DNA of 64,000 nucleotides from Bacillus pumilus (GCF_038738535.1 NZ_CP046128.1:1-64000); one strand, 5' to 3'; counted from the first letter of the stretch, positions 26,038-39,889 are shown. The notes: a model not told the origin generated them from the letters alone. Numbers and translations: made by a program.

Positions 26038-27339
26038 TTACGATGTCGTTCTTTTTTCAATATTAAATTGATCTGATAATAAGAGCCAATTTTGTGGGAA
26101 GGATAGACCTAATTTCCAATAAGCAATTCCGTTCAAGTTTAACTCTTTGATGAGATTGAACTTTGCTTGAATCGATCTAGCGTCTTCGAACCATACCTCA
26201 TGCTCTTTATTAGTGGCATCTGTGTAACGAAAATAAGGTGCTTGTGCTGTTTCGTCGTATAGAATGGAGGCATTATTATTTCTAGCAATGGCAATCGCTT
26301 GTTGAGGACTGACGGCTTTAGCAATGGGGCCGCCCTGGACGTAAGGAAGCGTCCAATCATAGCCATATAAATTCTGCCCCATAACAATTTTATTGGCCGG
26401 CATGACGGTCAGTGCATATTCAATGACTTGGCGGACAGGTCCAATGGGAGAGACAGCTTGCGCAGGGCCGCCGCTGTATCCCCATTCATAGGTCATTAAC
26501 ACAACATGATCGACGATCTTCCCAATGGCTTCATAGTCATGAGCTTCATACCATTTTCCCTTTTGCTGACTGCTTGTTTTAGGGGCAAGTGCAACAGAAA
26601 TTGTCCATCCTTCTTGATGGAAGCGGGTTGTTGCCTCTCTTAAAAATTGAATGTAAGCATCTTTATCAGCAGGACGTAAATATTCAAAATCAAAATGGAT
26701 TTCTTTTAATTGATACTTTTTAGCAACACGAACGATTTCATTTAAAAATGTGGTTTTGACAGATTGGTTATTTAAAAGAATTCGCCCAAGTTCATCACTG
26801 AATTTTTCATTCTCTAGGTTTGTCACTACCATGGATAAAACGGTTCTGCTCTGAGCGGCTATTTGAGGTAGCTGATCTAACGGTGGTTCTTTCAGTGTTC
26901 CGTCTCTTTGCGCTTGGAAACTAAAGGCGCCTAAATGGGTTAAATATGGAGAGGCCTCTCTAGCTGCTTGTTTTAAGTTTTCACTGACTTGATTTCCCCT
27001 TGGTTCAATGTAAGCATTCGAATTAATGTTCCTTTTCGGTCTTTGAGGAATATAGAGCAAGAAGCGAATAGGTAGTATCGCTTCAGGCCGAATTCTATTC
27101 ACACGTGCCAACTCCTCCACTGAAATTCGAAATCGTCTTCCAATTTGATAAAGTGTGTCATTTTGTTTGACCTCATAAAATTGTCCTCTAATTGGAATGA
27201 CAATTGTTTGTCCAATGACGAGTTGATTTGGTGTTTCAATATCGTTGGTACGGATGATTTCATTGACTGTTGTTTTAAAGCGCATGGCAATTTCGTTTAA
27301 AGTATCTCCTCTTTTGACAACATAAATTTGAATAGTCAA
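26038..27339 (-). CDS. yaaH: LysM-GH18 spore peptidoglycan hydrolase YaaH (SleL-like)
   Basis: Two N-terminal LysM repeats (about 5-50 and 54-98: YVVKRGDTLNEIA and YEVKQNDTLYQIG) bind peptidoglycan. They are followed by a GH18 domain with EIHFDFEYLRP supplying the catalytic acidic residues. YaaH/SleL enzymes are spore-coat N-acetylglucosaminidases acting on cortex fragments during germination. There is no signal peptide, as expected for a coat protein made in the mother cell. The start is uncertain: TTG 27339 (433 residues) is only about 2 nt from the SD AAAGGGGG (27342-27349), whereas an ATT at 27333 has ideal spacing. An upstream TTG at 27363 lacks an SD. Confidence 0.92.
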   Translation of the reverse strand: MTIQIYVVKRGDTLNEIAMRFKTTVNEIIRTNDIETPNQLVIGQTIVIPIRGQFYEVKQNDTLYQIGRRFRISVEELARVNRIRPEAILPIRFLLYIPQRPKRNINSNAYIEPRGNQVSENLKQAAREASPYLTHLGAFSFQAQRDGTLKEPPLDQLPQIAAQSRTVLSMVVTNLENEKFSDELGRILLNNQSVKTTFLNEIVRVAKKYQLKEIHFDFEYLRPADKDAYIQFLREATTRFHQEGWTISVALAPKTSSQQKGKWYEAHDYEAIGKIVDHVVLMTYEWGYSGGPAQAVSPIGPVRQVIEYALTVMPANKIVMGQNLYGYDWTLPYVQGGPIAKAVSPQQAIAIARNNNASILYDETAQAPYFRYTDATNKEHEVWFEDARSIQAKFNLIKELNLNGIAYWKLGLSFPQNWLLLSDQFNIEKRTTS

Positions 27340-27384
27340 CGCCCCCTTTGTTATTGCTAACAATTTATGAGGGTTATGGATAAA

Positions 27385-27939
27385 TCATGTTTGATTTTCA
27401 TTCGTGATCTCTTTAGCAGTGGTGATTTTTGCTAGTAGAACGTTCTCCATCATCGTTAAAGCATATTCGTTATCTCTGTCGTCATTTGATGCGATACAAT
27501 CTTTAGGTACAATTAAGTTGTATTCTCGCATGTATGCGTCATTTGCAGTGAACAGAACGCAAATGTTTCCTGCAATTCCAGTCAAAATGATGTCTTGTAC
27601 ACCTAATTCATTTAAGAGTGTTTCTAGTGCAGTTCCGTAGAAGGCCGAATGCTTCGGTTTAATTAAGAAGTAATCATCTTTAGATGGTGCCATTTTCTCT
27701 AAAATAGGGGCGCTTCTTTCGTTTTTGCATGTTTCCATCACAGCTTGAATATCAGCCTTCCAGAGACCGTAGTGGTCGTTGATATAGATGATTGGCCAAT
27801 TTTCCTTGAAAGCATGATCTTTAAGAGCTAAAATCTTATTGGTCATTTGCTCTGTTTTATCAGCGAGCACATGTCCCATTTCAAAATCAAAATTATTAAT
27901 CATGTCGATAATAAGCAGTGCCTTTTGGTGCTTTGACAA
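27385..27939 (-). CDS. yaaI: Isochorismatase-family cysteine hydrolase YaaI
   Basis: A 184-residue alpha/beta hydrolase of the isochorismatase/nicotinamidase superfamily. The Asp-Lys-Cys triad can be read from [21 protein letters not shown] and TGIAGNICVLFTANDA. The substrate is unknown. The TTG start at 27939 follows reverse-strand AAAGGGGGT with about 6-nt spacing. It lies 45 bp upstream of yaaH on the same strand and is divergent from tadA. Confidence 0.9.
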   Translation of the reverse strand: MSKHQKALLIIDMINNFDFEMGHVLADKTEQMTNKILALKDHAFKENWPIIYINDHYGLWKADIQAVMETCKNERSAPILEKMAPSKDDYFLIKPKHSAFYGTALETLLNELGVQDIILTGIAGNICVLFTANDAYMREYNLIVPKDCIASNDDRDNEYALTMMENVLLAKITTAKEITNENQT

Positions 27940-28003
27940 AGTAAGACCCCCTTTAAAAGATTGTGCTAATATGTTAACCTCAATATCCTTTTAAAAAACA
28001 TGA

Positions 28004-28495
<492 letters not shown>

Positions 28496-28506
28496 ATGGA
28501 TGTCGT

Positions 28507-28535
28507 TTGCAATTTCAGCTATAAAAAGGTATACT
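28507..28535 (+). promoter_or_regulatory. Promoter of the SRP RNA gene
   Basis: TTGCAA (28507-28512), 17-bp spacer, TATACT (28530-28535), about 35 bp upstream of the mature RNA; the extra 5' bases would be removed by processing. Confidence 0.6.
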
Positions 28536-28569
28536 TATGTCTGCGTCACTAACAATTTAATATTCATTT

Positions 28570-28838
28570 TGCCGTGCTAAGCGGGGAGGTAGCGGTGCCC
28601 TGTACTCGCAATCCGCTCTAGCGAGGCCGAATCCCTTCTCAAGGTTCGTTTACTTCAAGGTCTGCCTTAAATAAGTGGTGTTGACGTCTGGGTCCTGCGC
28701 AATGGGAATTCATGAACCATGTCAGGTCCGGAAGGAAGCAGCATTAAGTGAAACCTCTCATGTGCCGCAGGGTTGCCTGGGCCGAGCTAACTGTTTAAGT
28801 AACGCTTGGGGTAGCGAATCGACAGAAGGTGCACGGTA
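28570..28838 (+). ncRNA. scr: Signal recognition particle RNA (scRNA, long Bacillus type)
   Basis: About 269 nt, beginning TGCCGTGCTAAGCGGGGAGG and ending GAAGGTGCACGGTA. The ends pair (GCCGTGC with GCACGGT). The SRP domain IV core GTCAGGTCCGGAAGGAAGCA, with its GGAA tetraloop, is present, as is an Alu-type 5' domain. Location between tadA and dnaX matches B. subtilis. Exact mature ends are estimated. Confidence 0.96.
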
Positions 28839-28854
28839 AATCAATATTAAATGT

Positions 28855-28886
28855 AACTCATCTAGTTAATCTAGGTGAGTTTTTTG
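28855..28886 (+). terminator. Intrinsic terminator after the SRP RNA
   Basis: Stem AACTCATCTAG / CTAGGTGAGTT (one G-U), loop TTAAT, then T5. From here to the dnaX promoter (28887-29106) I see nothing beyond AT-rich DNA. Confidence 0.88.
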
Positions 28887-29106
28887 TTGCTGTTTAAAGA
28901 ATAGTTCAGCTGCTTTGTTTATACAAATAGGCAAAAAACCTTTTTAGAGTCTTTTTGTTTTTTCATTAATCACAATAGGAACAAAAGTTCTCCATGGTGT
29001 TGCAGAACAATTCGAAAATCTAGAAAACACGTTTTTGATTCATAAAAAGTAGAAAATCTATAGTTGAAATCATCATTTTCGCTTATTAGAAAATAAAGGT
29101 GTGCTT

Positions 29107-29134
29107 TTGAATTGATCGGTGCATCATGTATAAT
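29107..29134 (+). promoter_or_regulatory. Sigma-A promoter for dnaX
   Basis: TTGAAT (29107-29112), 16-bp spacer, perfect TATAAT (29129-29134), about 33 bp upstream of the dnaX start. Confidence 0.7.
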
Positions 29135-29166
29135 GAAAATGATGATAAATGGAGGAGGGCGTATTT

Positions 29167-30879
29167 GTGAGTTATCAAGCTTTATATCGAGTGTTCAGAC
29201 CTCAAGTTTTTGAGGATGTTGTTGGACAAGAACACATCACAAAAACGTTGCAAAATGCCCTTTTGCAGAAGAAGTTTTCTCATGCTTACTTATTTTCAGG
29301 TCCTAGAGGGACAGGTAAAACAAGTGCTGCCAAAATCTTTGCGAAGGCAGTGAACTGTGAAAAGTCACCTGTGAGTGAACCTTGTAATGAATGTGATGCC
29401 TGTAAAGGGATTACAAACGGCTCGATTTCAGACGTGATTGAAATAGACGCTGCCTCAAACAACGGGGTTGATGAAATCCGTGATATACGTGATAAAGTGA
29501 AATTTGCTCCTTCGGCGGTTACATATAAGGTTTATATTATAGATGAAGTACATATGCTCTCTATCGGGGCATTTAATGCCCTCCTTAAAACGTTAGAGGA
29601 GCCGCCTGCTCATTGTATCTTTATTTTGGCTACCACAGAGCCTCATAAGATTCCTCTTACCATCATATCCCGTTGTCAGAGATTTGATTTTAAACGAATC
29701 ACGACAAAAGATATTGTTGGAAGAATGAAGAAAATTGTAGATGCAGAAAGCCTAAATGTACAAGAGGGCTCGCTCGAGATTATCGCTAGTGCAGCAGATG
29801 GCGGTATGCGTGATGCACTAAGCCTCTTAGATCAAGCGATCTCATTTAGTGGTGAGCAGCTGACAATTGATGATGCGCTGCTCATTACAGGAGCTGTTTC
29901 TCAGCATTTCATTAGTCAGCTAGCCGAAGCAATTTTTGATCAAAATATTGCTGTAGCGTTAGATACCTTAAATGAATTACTTCAGCAGGGGAAAGATGCT
30001 GCTAAATTAATAGAGGACATGATCTTTTACTTTAGAGATATGCTGCTTTATAAAACGGCACCGGATCTGGAGGGGGTCCTTGAAAAGGTAAAGGTCGATG
30101 AAAATTTCGTGACGCTTTCGGATCGTGTGACACCTCAATTTCTATATGAAACAATTGAAGTGCTGAATAAAAGCCACCAAGAAATGAAATGGACGAATCA
30201 TCCAAGGATTTTCTTTGAGGTAGCTGTTGTCAAGCTATGTCAATCAACGGCTGGAATAACACAAGCTCATGCTAACGCTGATTTAACGGCGCTAACGGAT
30301 AAAATAGACAGGTTGGAACAGGAGCTATCGAGGATAAGAGCTGAGGGTGTGCCAATGTCTCATTCTCATCATCCTCAAGAAAAAAAGGAAGCACCTCGAC
30401 CACAAACGAGTAACAAAAATGGATACCGTGCACCTGTCGGCCGAATTCACGAGATTCTAAAAGAAGCAAAACGTCCAGAGTTAGAAAAAATTAAAGGCAA
30501 ATGGGGAGAACTCCTTGCCCACTTGAAACAGCAGAATAAGGTGTCTCACGCTGCACTATTAACGGATAGTGAACCAGTTGCTGCTGCTTCTCATGCCTTT
30601 GTTTTAAAATTCAAGTTTGAAATACACTGTAAAATGGTTGCCGAAGATAAAAGCGGTGTTCGAACCAACCTTGAGCAGCTATTAGAGTCTATGTTAGGAA
30701 AAAGAGTGGAATTAGTTGGCGTTCCTGACGCTCAATGGGGTAAAATAAGAGAAGAATTTTTAAGAGATCATCAGCCGGATGAACAGGCAGATGGTCAGGG
30801 GACTTCTGCTGAAGAGGATCCATTGATTGCAGAAGCAAAGAAGTTAGTAGGAAACGATTTAATTGAAATTAAAGATTAA
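29167..30879 (+). CDS. dnaX: DNA polymerase III subunits gamma/tau
   Basis: The clamp-loader ATPase that also bridges polymerase and helicase. The GTG at 29167 gives 570 residues and sits 7 nt after GGAGGAGGG (29151-29159). An in-frame ATG at 29149 overlaps that SD and is rejected. Walker A is GPRGTGKTS (about 45-53), a zinc module CxxxxxxxxCxxC follows ([16 protein letters not shown]), then DEVHML and the SRC arginine-finger motif in [10 protein letters not shown]. The C-terminal third is the tau-specific region. An A-AAA-AAG heptamer lies inside it. Confidence 0.97.
   Translation: MSYQALYRVFRPQVFEDVVGQEHITKTLQNALLQKKFSHAYLFSGPRGTGKTSAAKIFAKAVNCEKSPVSEPCNECDACKGITNGSISDVIEIDAASNNGVDEIRDIRDKVKFAPSAVTYKVYIIDEVHMLSIGAFNALLKTLEEPPAHCIFILATTEPHKIPLTIISRCQRFDFKRITTKDIVGRMKKIVDAESLNVQEGSLEIIASAADGGMRDALSLLDQAISFSGEQLTIDDALLITGAVSQHFISQLAEAIFDQNIAVALDTLNELLQQGKDAAKLIEDMIFYFRDMLLYKTAPDLEGVLEKVKVDENFVTLSDRVTPQFLYETIEVLNKSHQEMKWTNHPRIFFEVAVVKLCQSTAGITQAHANADLTALTDKIDRLEQELSRIRAEGVPMSHSHHPQEKKEAPRPQTSNKNGYRAPVGRIHEILKEAKRPELEKIKGKWGELLAHLKQQNKVSHAALLTDSEPVAAASHAFVLKFKFEIHCKMVAEDKSGVRTNLEQLLESMLGKRVELVGVPDAQWGKIREEFLRDHQPDEQADGQGTSAEEDPLIAEAKKLVGNDLIEIKD
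30381..30413 (+). other. Candidate -1 frameshift site in dnaX
   Basis: In-frame codons GAA-AAA-AAG contain the heptamer A-AAA-AAG (30381-30387), the same type used in E. coli dnaX. A -1 slip leads to eight new codons and a TAA at 30411-30413, giving about 415 residues. No strong upstream SD-like stimulator or downstream hairpin is evident. Confidence 0.4.
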
Positions 30880-30905
30880 TAAAAATGAAAGAGAGTGGTT
30901 TTCAT

Positions 30906-31229
30906 ATGCGCGGTGGAATGGGAAATATGCAAAAAATGATGAAACAAATGCAAAAAATGCAAAAGGATATGGCTAAGGCTCAAGAAGAGCTTGCTGAAAA
31001 AGTCCTTGAAGGTACAGCGGGTGGCGGTATGGTCACTGTAAAAGTAAATGGACAAAAAGAAGTTGTTGATGTAGCAATCAATGAAGAAGTTGTTGATCCA
31101 GAAGATATCGATATGCTTCAAGATCTTGTACTTGCAGCAACAAACGACGCATTGAAAAAAGTCGATGAGTTAACGAATGAAACAATGGGTCAATTCACAA
31201 AAGGAATGAACATGCCAGGTTTATTCTAG
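30906..31229 (+). CDS. yaaK: YbaB/EbfC-family nucleoid-associated protein
   Basis: A 107-residue DNA-binding protein. The Met-, Gln- and Lys-rich N-terminal helix ([20 protein letters not shown]) is typical of the family, followed by [17 protein letters not shown]. The ATG at 30906 is preferred to 30885 because it gives MRGGMGN and the length of B. subtilis YaaK. It lies between dnaX and recR, the universal arrangement, suggesting a link to replication or recombination. Confidence 0.95.
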   Translation: MRGGMGNMQKMMKQMQKMQKDMAKAQEELAEKVLEGTAGGGMVTVKVNGQKEVVDVAINEEVVDPEDIDMLQDLVLAATNDALKKVDELTNETMGQFTKGMNMPGLF

Positions 31230-31244
31230 GAGGAATAACTGAAG

Positions 31245-31841
31245 ATGCAATATCCTGAACCAATATCAAAGCTGATTGACAGCTTTATGAAATTGCCAGG
31301 AATCGGACCGAAAACTGCGGTTCGTCTGGCTTTTTTTGTTCTTAGTATGCAGGAAGATGTCGTACTAGATTTCGCGAAAGCGCTTGTTAATGCAAAGCGT
31401 AATTTAACTTATTGTTCGGTATGCGGCCATATCACAGACCAAGATCCTTGCTATATTTGTGAAGATACAAGAAGAGATCAATCTGTTATCTGTGTAGTGC
31501 AAGACCCAAAAGATGTGATCGCAATGGAAAAGATGAAAGAATACAACGGCTTATACCATGTGCTTCATGGTGCCATTTCACCGATGGACGGAATTGGCCC
31601 AGAGGATATTAAAATTCCTGACCTGTTAAAAAGATTGCAAGACGATCAAGTGACAGAGGTGATCCTTGCAACCAATCCAAACATTGAAGGAGAGGCTACA
31701 GCCATGTATATCTCTAGACTGTTGAAACCATCAGGAATTAAACTCTCTCGCATTGCTCACGGACTTCCAGTAGGTGGAGACTTAGAGTATGCGGATGAAG
31801 TCACACTGTCTAAAGCTCTAGAAGGCAGACGTGAGATGTAG
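31245..31841 (+). CDS. recR: Recombination mediator protein RecR
   Basis: RecR works with RecF and RecO in RecA loading at gaps. The 198 residues contain a helix-hairpin-helix ([14 protein letters not shown], about 14-27), a C4 zinc finger ([16 protein letters not shown], about 57-72) and a TOPRIM domain ([14 protein letters not shown]). SD AGGAGG (31229-31234) precedes the ATG. yaaL follows after 18 bp. Confidence 0.98.
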   Translation: MQYPEPISKLIDSFMKLPGIGPKTAVRLAFFVLSMQEDVVLDFAKALVNAKRNLTYCSVCGHITDQDPCYICEDTRRDQSVICVVQDPKDVIAMEKMKEYNGLYHVLHGAISPMDGIGPEDIKIPDLLKRLQDDQVTEVILATNPNIEGEATAMYISRLLKPSGIKLSRIAHGLPVGGDLEYADEVTLSKALEGRREM

Positions 31842-31859
31842 GAAGGAGAAGTACGGTAC

Positions 31860-32084
31860 ATGGGTTTTCTTCGCAGAAAATCAATTCGAAAAGAATTCGA
31901 TGAGAAATTAATTCAACAGCTTTTTAAGCAAAAGGAAGAATGGAACAGACAAAAAAAGCTTGTCGCAAATAGCGTTGAGCCTTCACCGGACATTCTATTC
32001 GAATTAAAGCTTGCTCAAGCGAAGTACTTTTTCTATCTAAGAGAAGCGAAAAAGAGGAATTTACGTTTAAACAACTGGAGATAG
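31860..32084 (+). CDS. yaaL: DUF2508 family protein YaaL
   Basis: A 74-residue basic protein of unknown function, predicted largely helical (FDEKLIQQLFKQKEEWNRQK). The family usually lies between recR and bofA in Bacillus, as here. SD GGAAGGAG precedes the ATG, and it is probably transcribed with recR. Confidence 0.88.
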   Translation: MGFLRRKSIRKEFDEKLIQQLFKQKEEWNRQKKLVANSVEPSPDILFELKLAQAKYFFYLREAKKRNLRLNNWR

Positions 32085-32087
32085 CAG

Positions 32088-32117
32088 GTCTATTTTACAT
32101 AGTCCTCTCATATGCTT
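32088..32117 (+). promoter_or_regulatory. Tentative sigma-E promoter for bofA
   Basis: GTCTATT (32088-32094), 14-bp spacer, CATATGCTT (32109-32117), a partial match to sigma-E elements. bofA is sigma-E dependent in B. subtilis, which motivates the call; the match alone is weak. Confidence 0.3.
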
Positions 32118-32150
32118 GTACTATTCATATGAAGAGGAGATGAGAGGATT

Positions 32151-32414
32151 ATGGAACCTGTTATTGTGATCGGGTCAATTTTGCTAGCTGTACTATTGTT
32201 GTTTATGTCAGGTGTTCAAGCGAACCCCTTCAAATGGTTAGGGCTGATCGGAGTAAAGTTTGTGGCAGGTGCTCTTTTTTTATTTTGCCTCAATCTATTT
32301 GGAGAGAGTCTAGGATTACATGTCTCTATTAACCCTGTAACGAGTGGAATCAGTGGTTTATTGGGCATCCCAGGCGTAGCAGCTTTAGTCGTAATTGAAA
32401 AATTTATTATTTAA
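32151..32414 (+). CDS. bofA: Inhibitor of pro-sigma-K processing BofA
   Basis: An 87-residue integral membrane protein with two hydrophobic segments (about 3-20 and 30-55) and a hydrophobic C-terminal portion. BofA sits in the outer forespore membrane with SpoIVFA and holds the protease SpoIVFB inactive until the forespore signals, delaying sigma-K. SD AAGAGGAG (32132-32139) precedes the ATG. The second rRNA operon promoter lies directly downstream. Confidence 0.94.
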   Translation: MEPVIVIGSILLAVLLLFMSGVQANPFKWLGLIGVKFVAGALFLFCLNLFGESLGLHVSINPVTSGISGLLGIPGVAALVVIEKFII

Positions 32415-32426
32415 TGAGAAATATTG

Positions 32427-32455
32427 TTGACTTTGATCCTGTATGGTGGTAAATT
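32427..32455 (+). promoter_or_regulatory. rRNA operon 2 promoter P1
   Basis: TTGACT (32427-32432), 17-bp spacer, TAAATT (32450-32455). Confidence 0.7.
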
Positions 32456-32508
32456 AATATACGTCGCTGATGACGAAGAAACGAAAAAACATTATAACAA
32501 AAAAGTTG

Positions 32509-32538
32509 TTGACATTAACAATTTAAATATGGTATGAT
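32509..32538 (+). promoter_or_regulatory. rRNA operon 2 promoter P2
   Basis: TTGACA (32509-32514), 18-bp spacer, TATGAT (32533-32538). Tandem P1/P2 promoters about 80 bp apart are the classic Bacillus rRNA arrangement. Confidence 0.78.
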
Positions 32539-32567
32539 GTTCTAGTCGCTTCTGAAGCGGTAAACAA

Positions 32568-32596
32568 GTTCTTTGAAAACTAAACAAGACAAAACG
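32568..32596 (+). other. 16S leader: boxA-like site and processing-stem arm (operon 2)
   Basis: GTTCTTTGAAAACTA at 32568-32582. The arm 32576-32590 pairs with 34268-34282 after 16S. Same elements as operon 1. Confidence 0.75.
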
Positions 32597-32687
32597 TACC
32601 TGTTAATTCGAGTTTTTATAAAAAAATCCTATGAAATATCATAGGTAGTCAGTCAAACTGGCGAAAAACAAAACTTCGGTTTTGTAC

Positions 32688-34247
<1,560 letters not shown>

Positions 34248-34332
34248 ATGGAGCAGTGTGCGTTTTCGTCTTGTTTAGTTTTGAAGGAACTTGCAAAAGA
34301 TCCTACAATATCATATCTTCGATATGAAAGAT

Positions 34333-34409
<77 letters not shown>

Positions 34410-34423
34410 TCTTCTATTAAATC

Positions 34424-34499
34424 GGGGCCTTAGCTCAGCTGGGAGAGCGCCTGCCTTGCACGCAGGAGGTCAGCGGTTCGATCCCGCTAGGCTCCACCA
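34424..34499 (+). tRNA. tRNA-Ala (anticodon TGC), operon 2
   Basis: 76-nt copy identical to the operon 1 spacer tRNA, CCA encoded. Confidence 0.97.
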
Positions 34500-34597
34500 A
34501 CGTGTTCTTTGAAAACTAGATAACAATAAGTAATACATTCACATTGAATGCAATGCAAAGTTCATCACACATAGTGATTCTTTCTAAAGTAAGAAAT

Positions 34598-37526
<2,929 letters not shown>

Positions 37527-37589
37527 TATATTCTAATGTGAAGCATGAACATTGTTATCTAGTTTTGAGAGAACATTCTCTCCATCAGG

Positions 37590-37705
37590 TTTGGTGGCGA
37601 TAGCGAAGAGGTCACACCCGTTCCCATACCGAACACGGAAGTTAAGCTCTTCAGCGCCGATGGTAGTTGGGGGTCTCCCCCTGTGAGAGTAGGACGCCGC
37701 CAAGC
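37590..37705 (+). rRNA. rrnA-5S: 5S ribosomal RNA (operon 2)
   Basis: 116 nt, identical to operon 1. Confidence 0.97.
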
Positions 37706-37714
37706 TTTTCTAAG

Positions 37715-37744
37715 GATCAGTTCCATACGGAACTGGTCTTTTTT
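37715..37744 (+). terminator. Terminator of rRNA operon 2
   Basis: Same GATCAGTTCC / GGAACTGGTC hairpin and T6 as operon 1, but without a convergent gene reading through it. Confidence 0.9.
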
Positions 37745-37823
37745 GTTTTTTAAGAAAAGGAACAAACACCCGATCTGACATGGATACATATACTAAACTA
37801 CCATCTAAAACATTCTTAATTTT

Positions 37824-37853
37824 GTATACAATTGAAAGCGCTAGGGCATACTG
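37824..37853 (+). promoter_or_regulatory. Sigma-F promoter for csfB
   Basis: GTATA (37824-37828), 15-bp spacer, GGGCATACTG (37844-37853), a full match to the sigma-F pattern GyATA-N15-GgnnAnAHTR as I remember it. csfB is known to be sigma-F dependent in B. subtilis. Confidence 0.85.
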
Positions 37854-37876
37854 AAGCTATAAGTGGAGGTGTCACA

Positions 37877-38068
37877 ATGAGCAAAAAAGAGCGAGAAGCG
37901 ATTTGTTTGATTTGTGAAGAGAAAAAGACAAAGGGAATTTATTTATATCATCAGTTTTTGTGCCGAGACTGTGAGCGAAAGTTAATTTCTACATCGACCT
38001 CGGATCCTAGCTATTCCGATTATGTGAGAAAGCTTAAAAATCTTCATACGCCGCCTTTGTATTCATAG
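37877..38068 (+). CDS. csfB: Anti-sigma-G factor Gin (CsfB)
   Basis: A 63-residue zinc-binding protein with two CxxC pairs (CLIC about 11-14 and CRDC about 30-33). Gin binds and inhibits sigma-G early in the forespore and later acts against sigma-E in the mother cell. The C-terminal block ISTSTSDPSYSDYVRKLKNL is conserved. The ATG at 37877 follows GTGGAGGTG (37863-37871). An open frame extending back to 37832 would overlap the sigma-F promoter and is rejected. Confidence 0.95.
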   Translation: MSKKEREAICLICEEKKTKGIYLYHQFLCRDCERKLISTSTSDPSYSDYVRKLKNLHTPPLYS

Positions 38069-38089
38069 ACCACTAGATGGTCTTTTTTT
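38067..38089 (+). terminator. Intrinsic terminator after csfB
   Basis: Short stem AGACCA / TGGTCT with loop CTAGA, then T7. Confidence 0.65.
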
Positions 38090-38196
38090 ATGAGCTATAA
38101 AGGATTGGTCTTGTTTTTTGGAACTTAGTTTGGACATCATCCGTAATTCATAATAAGATAAACAGAGAGCCTGATTATTCATAGGAGTCGATGAAC

Positions 38197-38811
38197 ATGA
38201 AATCAATCTTTTATACATTTATATGGGCCATCCTCTCTACTTTTTTTTCGGTTGTGATTTTAACCGTCAGTATAGGGGTTTTCCATCATCATGCTGGATT
38301 ATCGATACTGTATGCGATGATTGGATGGGGTGTGATGTTTGCAGGGGGCAGATGGGCTGCTTTCCAATTGTTTTTAAAGAAACACGGACTGTCTCGTAGT
38401 GATTATGTATATATCAAACAGCATTTAAAAGAAGCAGGGCAAAAACTTGTGCGTTTAAAAAAAGCTTTATTTGCTGTGAAAAACGTACAAACGATCAAAC
38501 ATAATTATGAAGTTCTTCGGCTTGCACGACGAATCTATACAATAACAAAAAAAGAGCCAAATCGATTTTATGATGCACAGCGTTTTTATTTCGAAAGCTT
38601 GGATTCTGTCGTTGAACTAACTGAGAAATATGCACTATTGTATAATCAGCCTAATCGTAGTCATGAGCTGGAAATGACATTGAGCCAAACCCGAGTGACA
38701 TTGACAGAGCTGCAAAAGCAATTGACCAATGATTTGCAGCAAGTTTTAGGAAGAGACATAGAAGCTCTTCATATTGAGCTTGAAGTAGCAGATAAAATGA
38801 TGAAGAAATAG
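38197..38811 (+). CDS. xpaC: XpaC family membrane protein
   Basis: A 204-residue protein with two N-terminal membrane segments (about 4-26 and 31-50) followed by a helical cytoplasmic region. XpaC was named in B. subtilis for hydrolysis of a chromogenic phosphate (X-P), but its true role is not known to me. The ATG at 38197 is 8 nt from AGGAG (38184-38188); an ATG at 38191 is too close. It is followed 19 bp later by yaaN, with which it is usually paired. Confidence 0.92.
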   Translation: MKSIFYTFIWAILSTFFSVVILTVSIGVFHHHAGLSILYAMIGWGVMFAGGRWAAFQLFLKKHGLSRSDYVYIKQHLKEAGQKLVRLKKALFAVKNVQTIKHNYEVLRLARRIYTITKKEPNRFYDAQRFYFESLDSVVELTEKYALLYNQPNRSHELEMTLSQTRVTLTELQKQLTNDLQQVLGRDIEALHIELEVADKMMKK

Positions 38812-38830
38812 ATGAAAGGAGTCAAACTCG

Positions 38831-39889
38831 ATGAAACCGGAAGATCACGCCACACCATCACCTGCCTCCACTACAGATCTTCAGTTTCGGGTGTTTGATA
38901 CCTTATCTGATGAGGAGAAAAAAGAAGCCGTGCAGCGTGCTAAGCAGATCCCTGACAATCCGCAAAAACTGCTTTTCTATGGTACACGTGTGCAGGAACG
39001 ACTATTGGAACAATCACAACAGATGATGAAATATGTTGAGAAAAAAGATATCGATCAAATAGGAGACGTGCTTGAGACCTTTTTGCAGCAGCTGCATGTA
39101 GTGGAGCCTGAGGATTTACTGCCAAAGAAACAAGGCTTTTTTTTAAAATGGTTTCAACGGGATAAACGATCTACTCAGGAGATCATATCGCGTTTTCAAC
39201 ATGCAAAATCACAGATCGAGAGATTGTCAGCAAGGCTTCGTTATGCAAGAGGCGTATTAATCTCGGATCATATGTTATTAGAGCGTTTATTTGAAGAAAA
39301 TCAAACTTATTTTCAAGAGATGACGCTGCAGGTCGCAGCAGTTGAAGCGAAAATGACAACGTTAGAGCAACGGCCTATTTCAGAAACGCAACTTTCTGTT
39401 GACCGGACAATAGAGGAGCAATTGATGAGTCAAGAAGTCAATGAAGAAGAGTATGTGGAGAGACTAAAGGAACGAAAGTATGATTTGCTGTTAAGCCGGC
39501 AAATTGCATTGCAATGTAATGCACAAATTCGGATGATCCAGCATACGAATCATACATTGGCCAATCATATTCAATCAACTGTTTCTGCGTCTATTCCTCT
39601 ATGGATCAACCAAATGTCGATTGCGTTAACGCATATTCAGCAACGGGCCAATTCAGCTCTTGAGAACCGAATCCAAAAAACATATGAAAAGGTATCGAAG
39701 CAACAGGAACAGCTTCTTGAAGAGGCATCTTTTGCTCCTATAGATACGTTGAAAAAGGTCCAACGTCAATTAGCTGAAACATTACAGGAAACGTTACAGG
39801 TGAAAGAGCATGGAAGCCAAGAGCGAGCTCAATTGAAAAGCAGTATGTATGAGGCAGAGCAGCAGCTGGCGAATCCAATAAAGGAATGA
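38831..39889 (+). CDS. yaaN: TelA-like toxic-anion resistance family protein YaaN
   Basis: A 352-residue, Gln- and Glu-rich, largely coiled-coil protein of the TelA (tellurite/toxic anion resistance) family. No enzymatic motif is evident. B. subtilis YaaN is about 386 residues, so this version is somewhat shorter; the start after AAAGGAGTC fits. Likely forms a two-gene unit with xpaC, perhaps in envelope stress. The precise function is unknown. Confidence 0.88.
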   Translation: MKPEDHATPSPASTTDLQFRVFDTLSDEEKKEAVQRAKQIPDNPQKLLFYGTRVQERLLEQSQQMMKYVEKKDIDQIGDVLETFLQQLHVVEPEDLLPKKQGFFLKWFQRDKRSTQEIISRFQHAKSQIERLSARLRYARGVLISDHMLLERLFEENQTYFQEMTLQVAAVEAKMTTLEQRPISETQLSVDRTIEEQLMSQEVNEEEYVERLKERKYDLLLSRQIALQCNAQIRMIQHTNHTLANHIQSTVSASIPLWINQMSIALTHIQQRANSALENRIQKTYEKVSKQQEQLLEEASFAPIDTLKKVQRQLAETLQETLQVKEHGSQERAQLKSSMYEAEQQLANPIKE

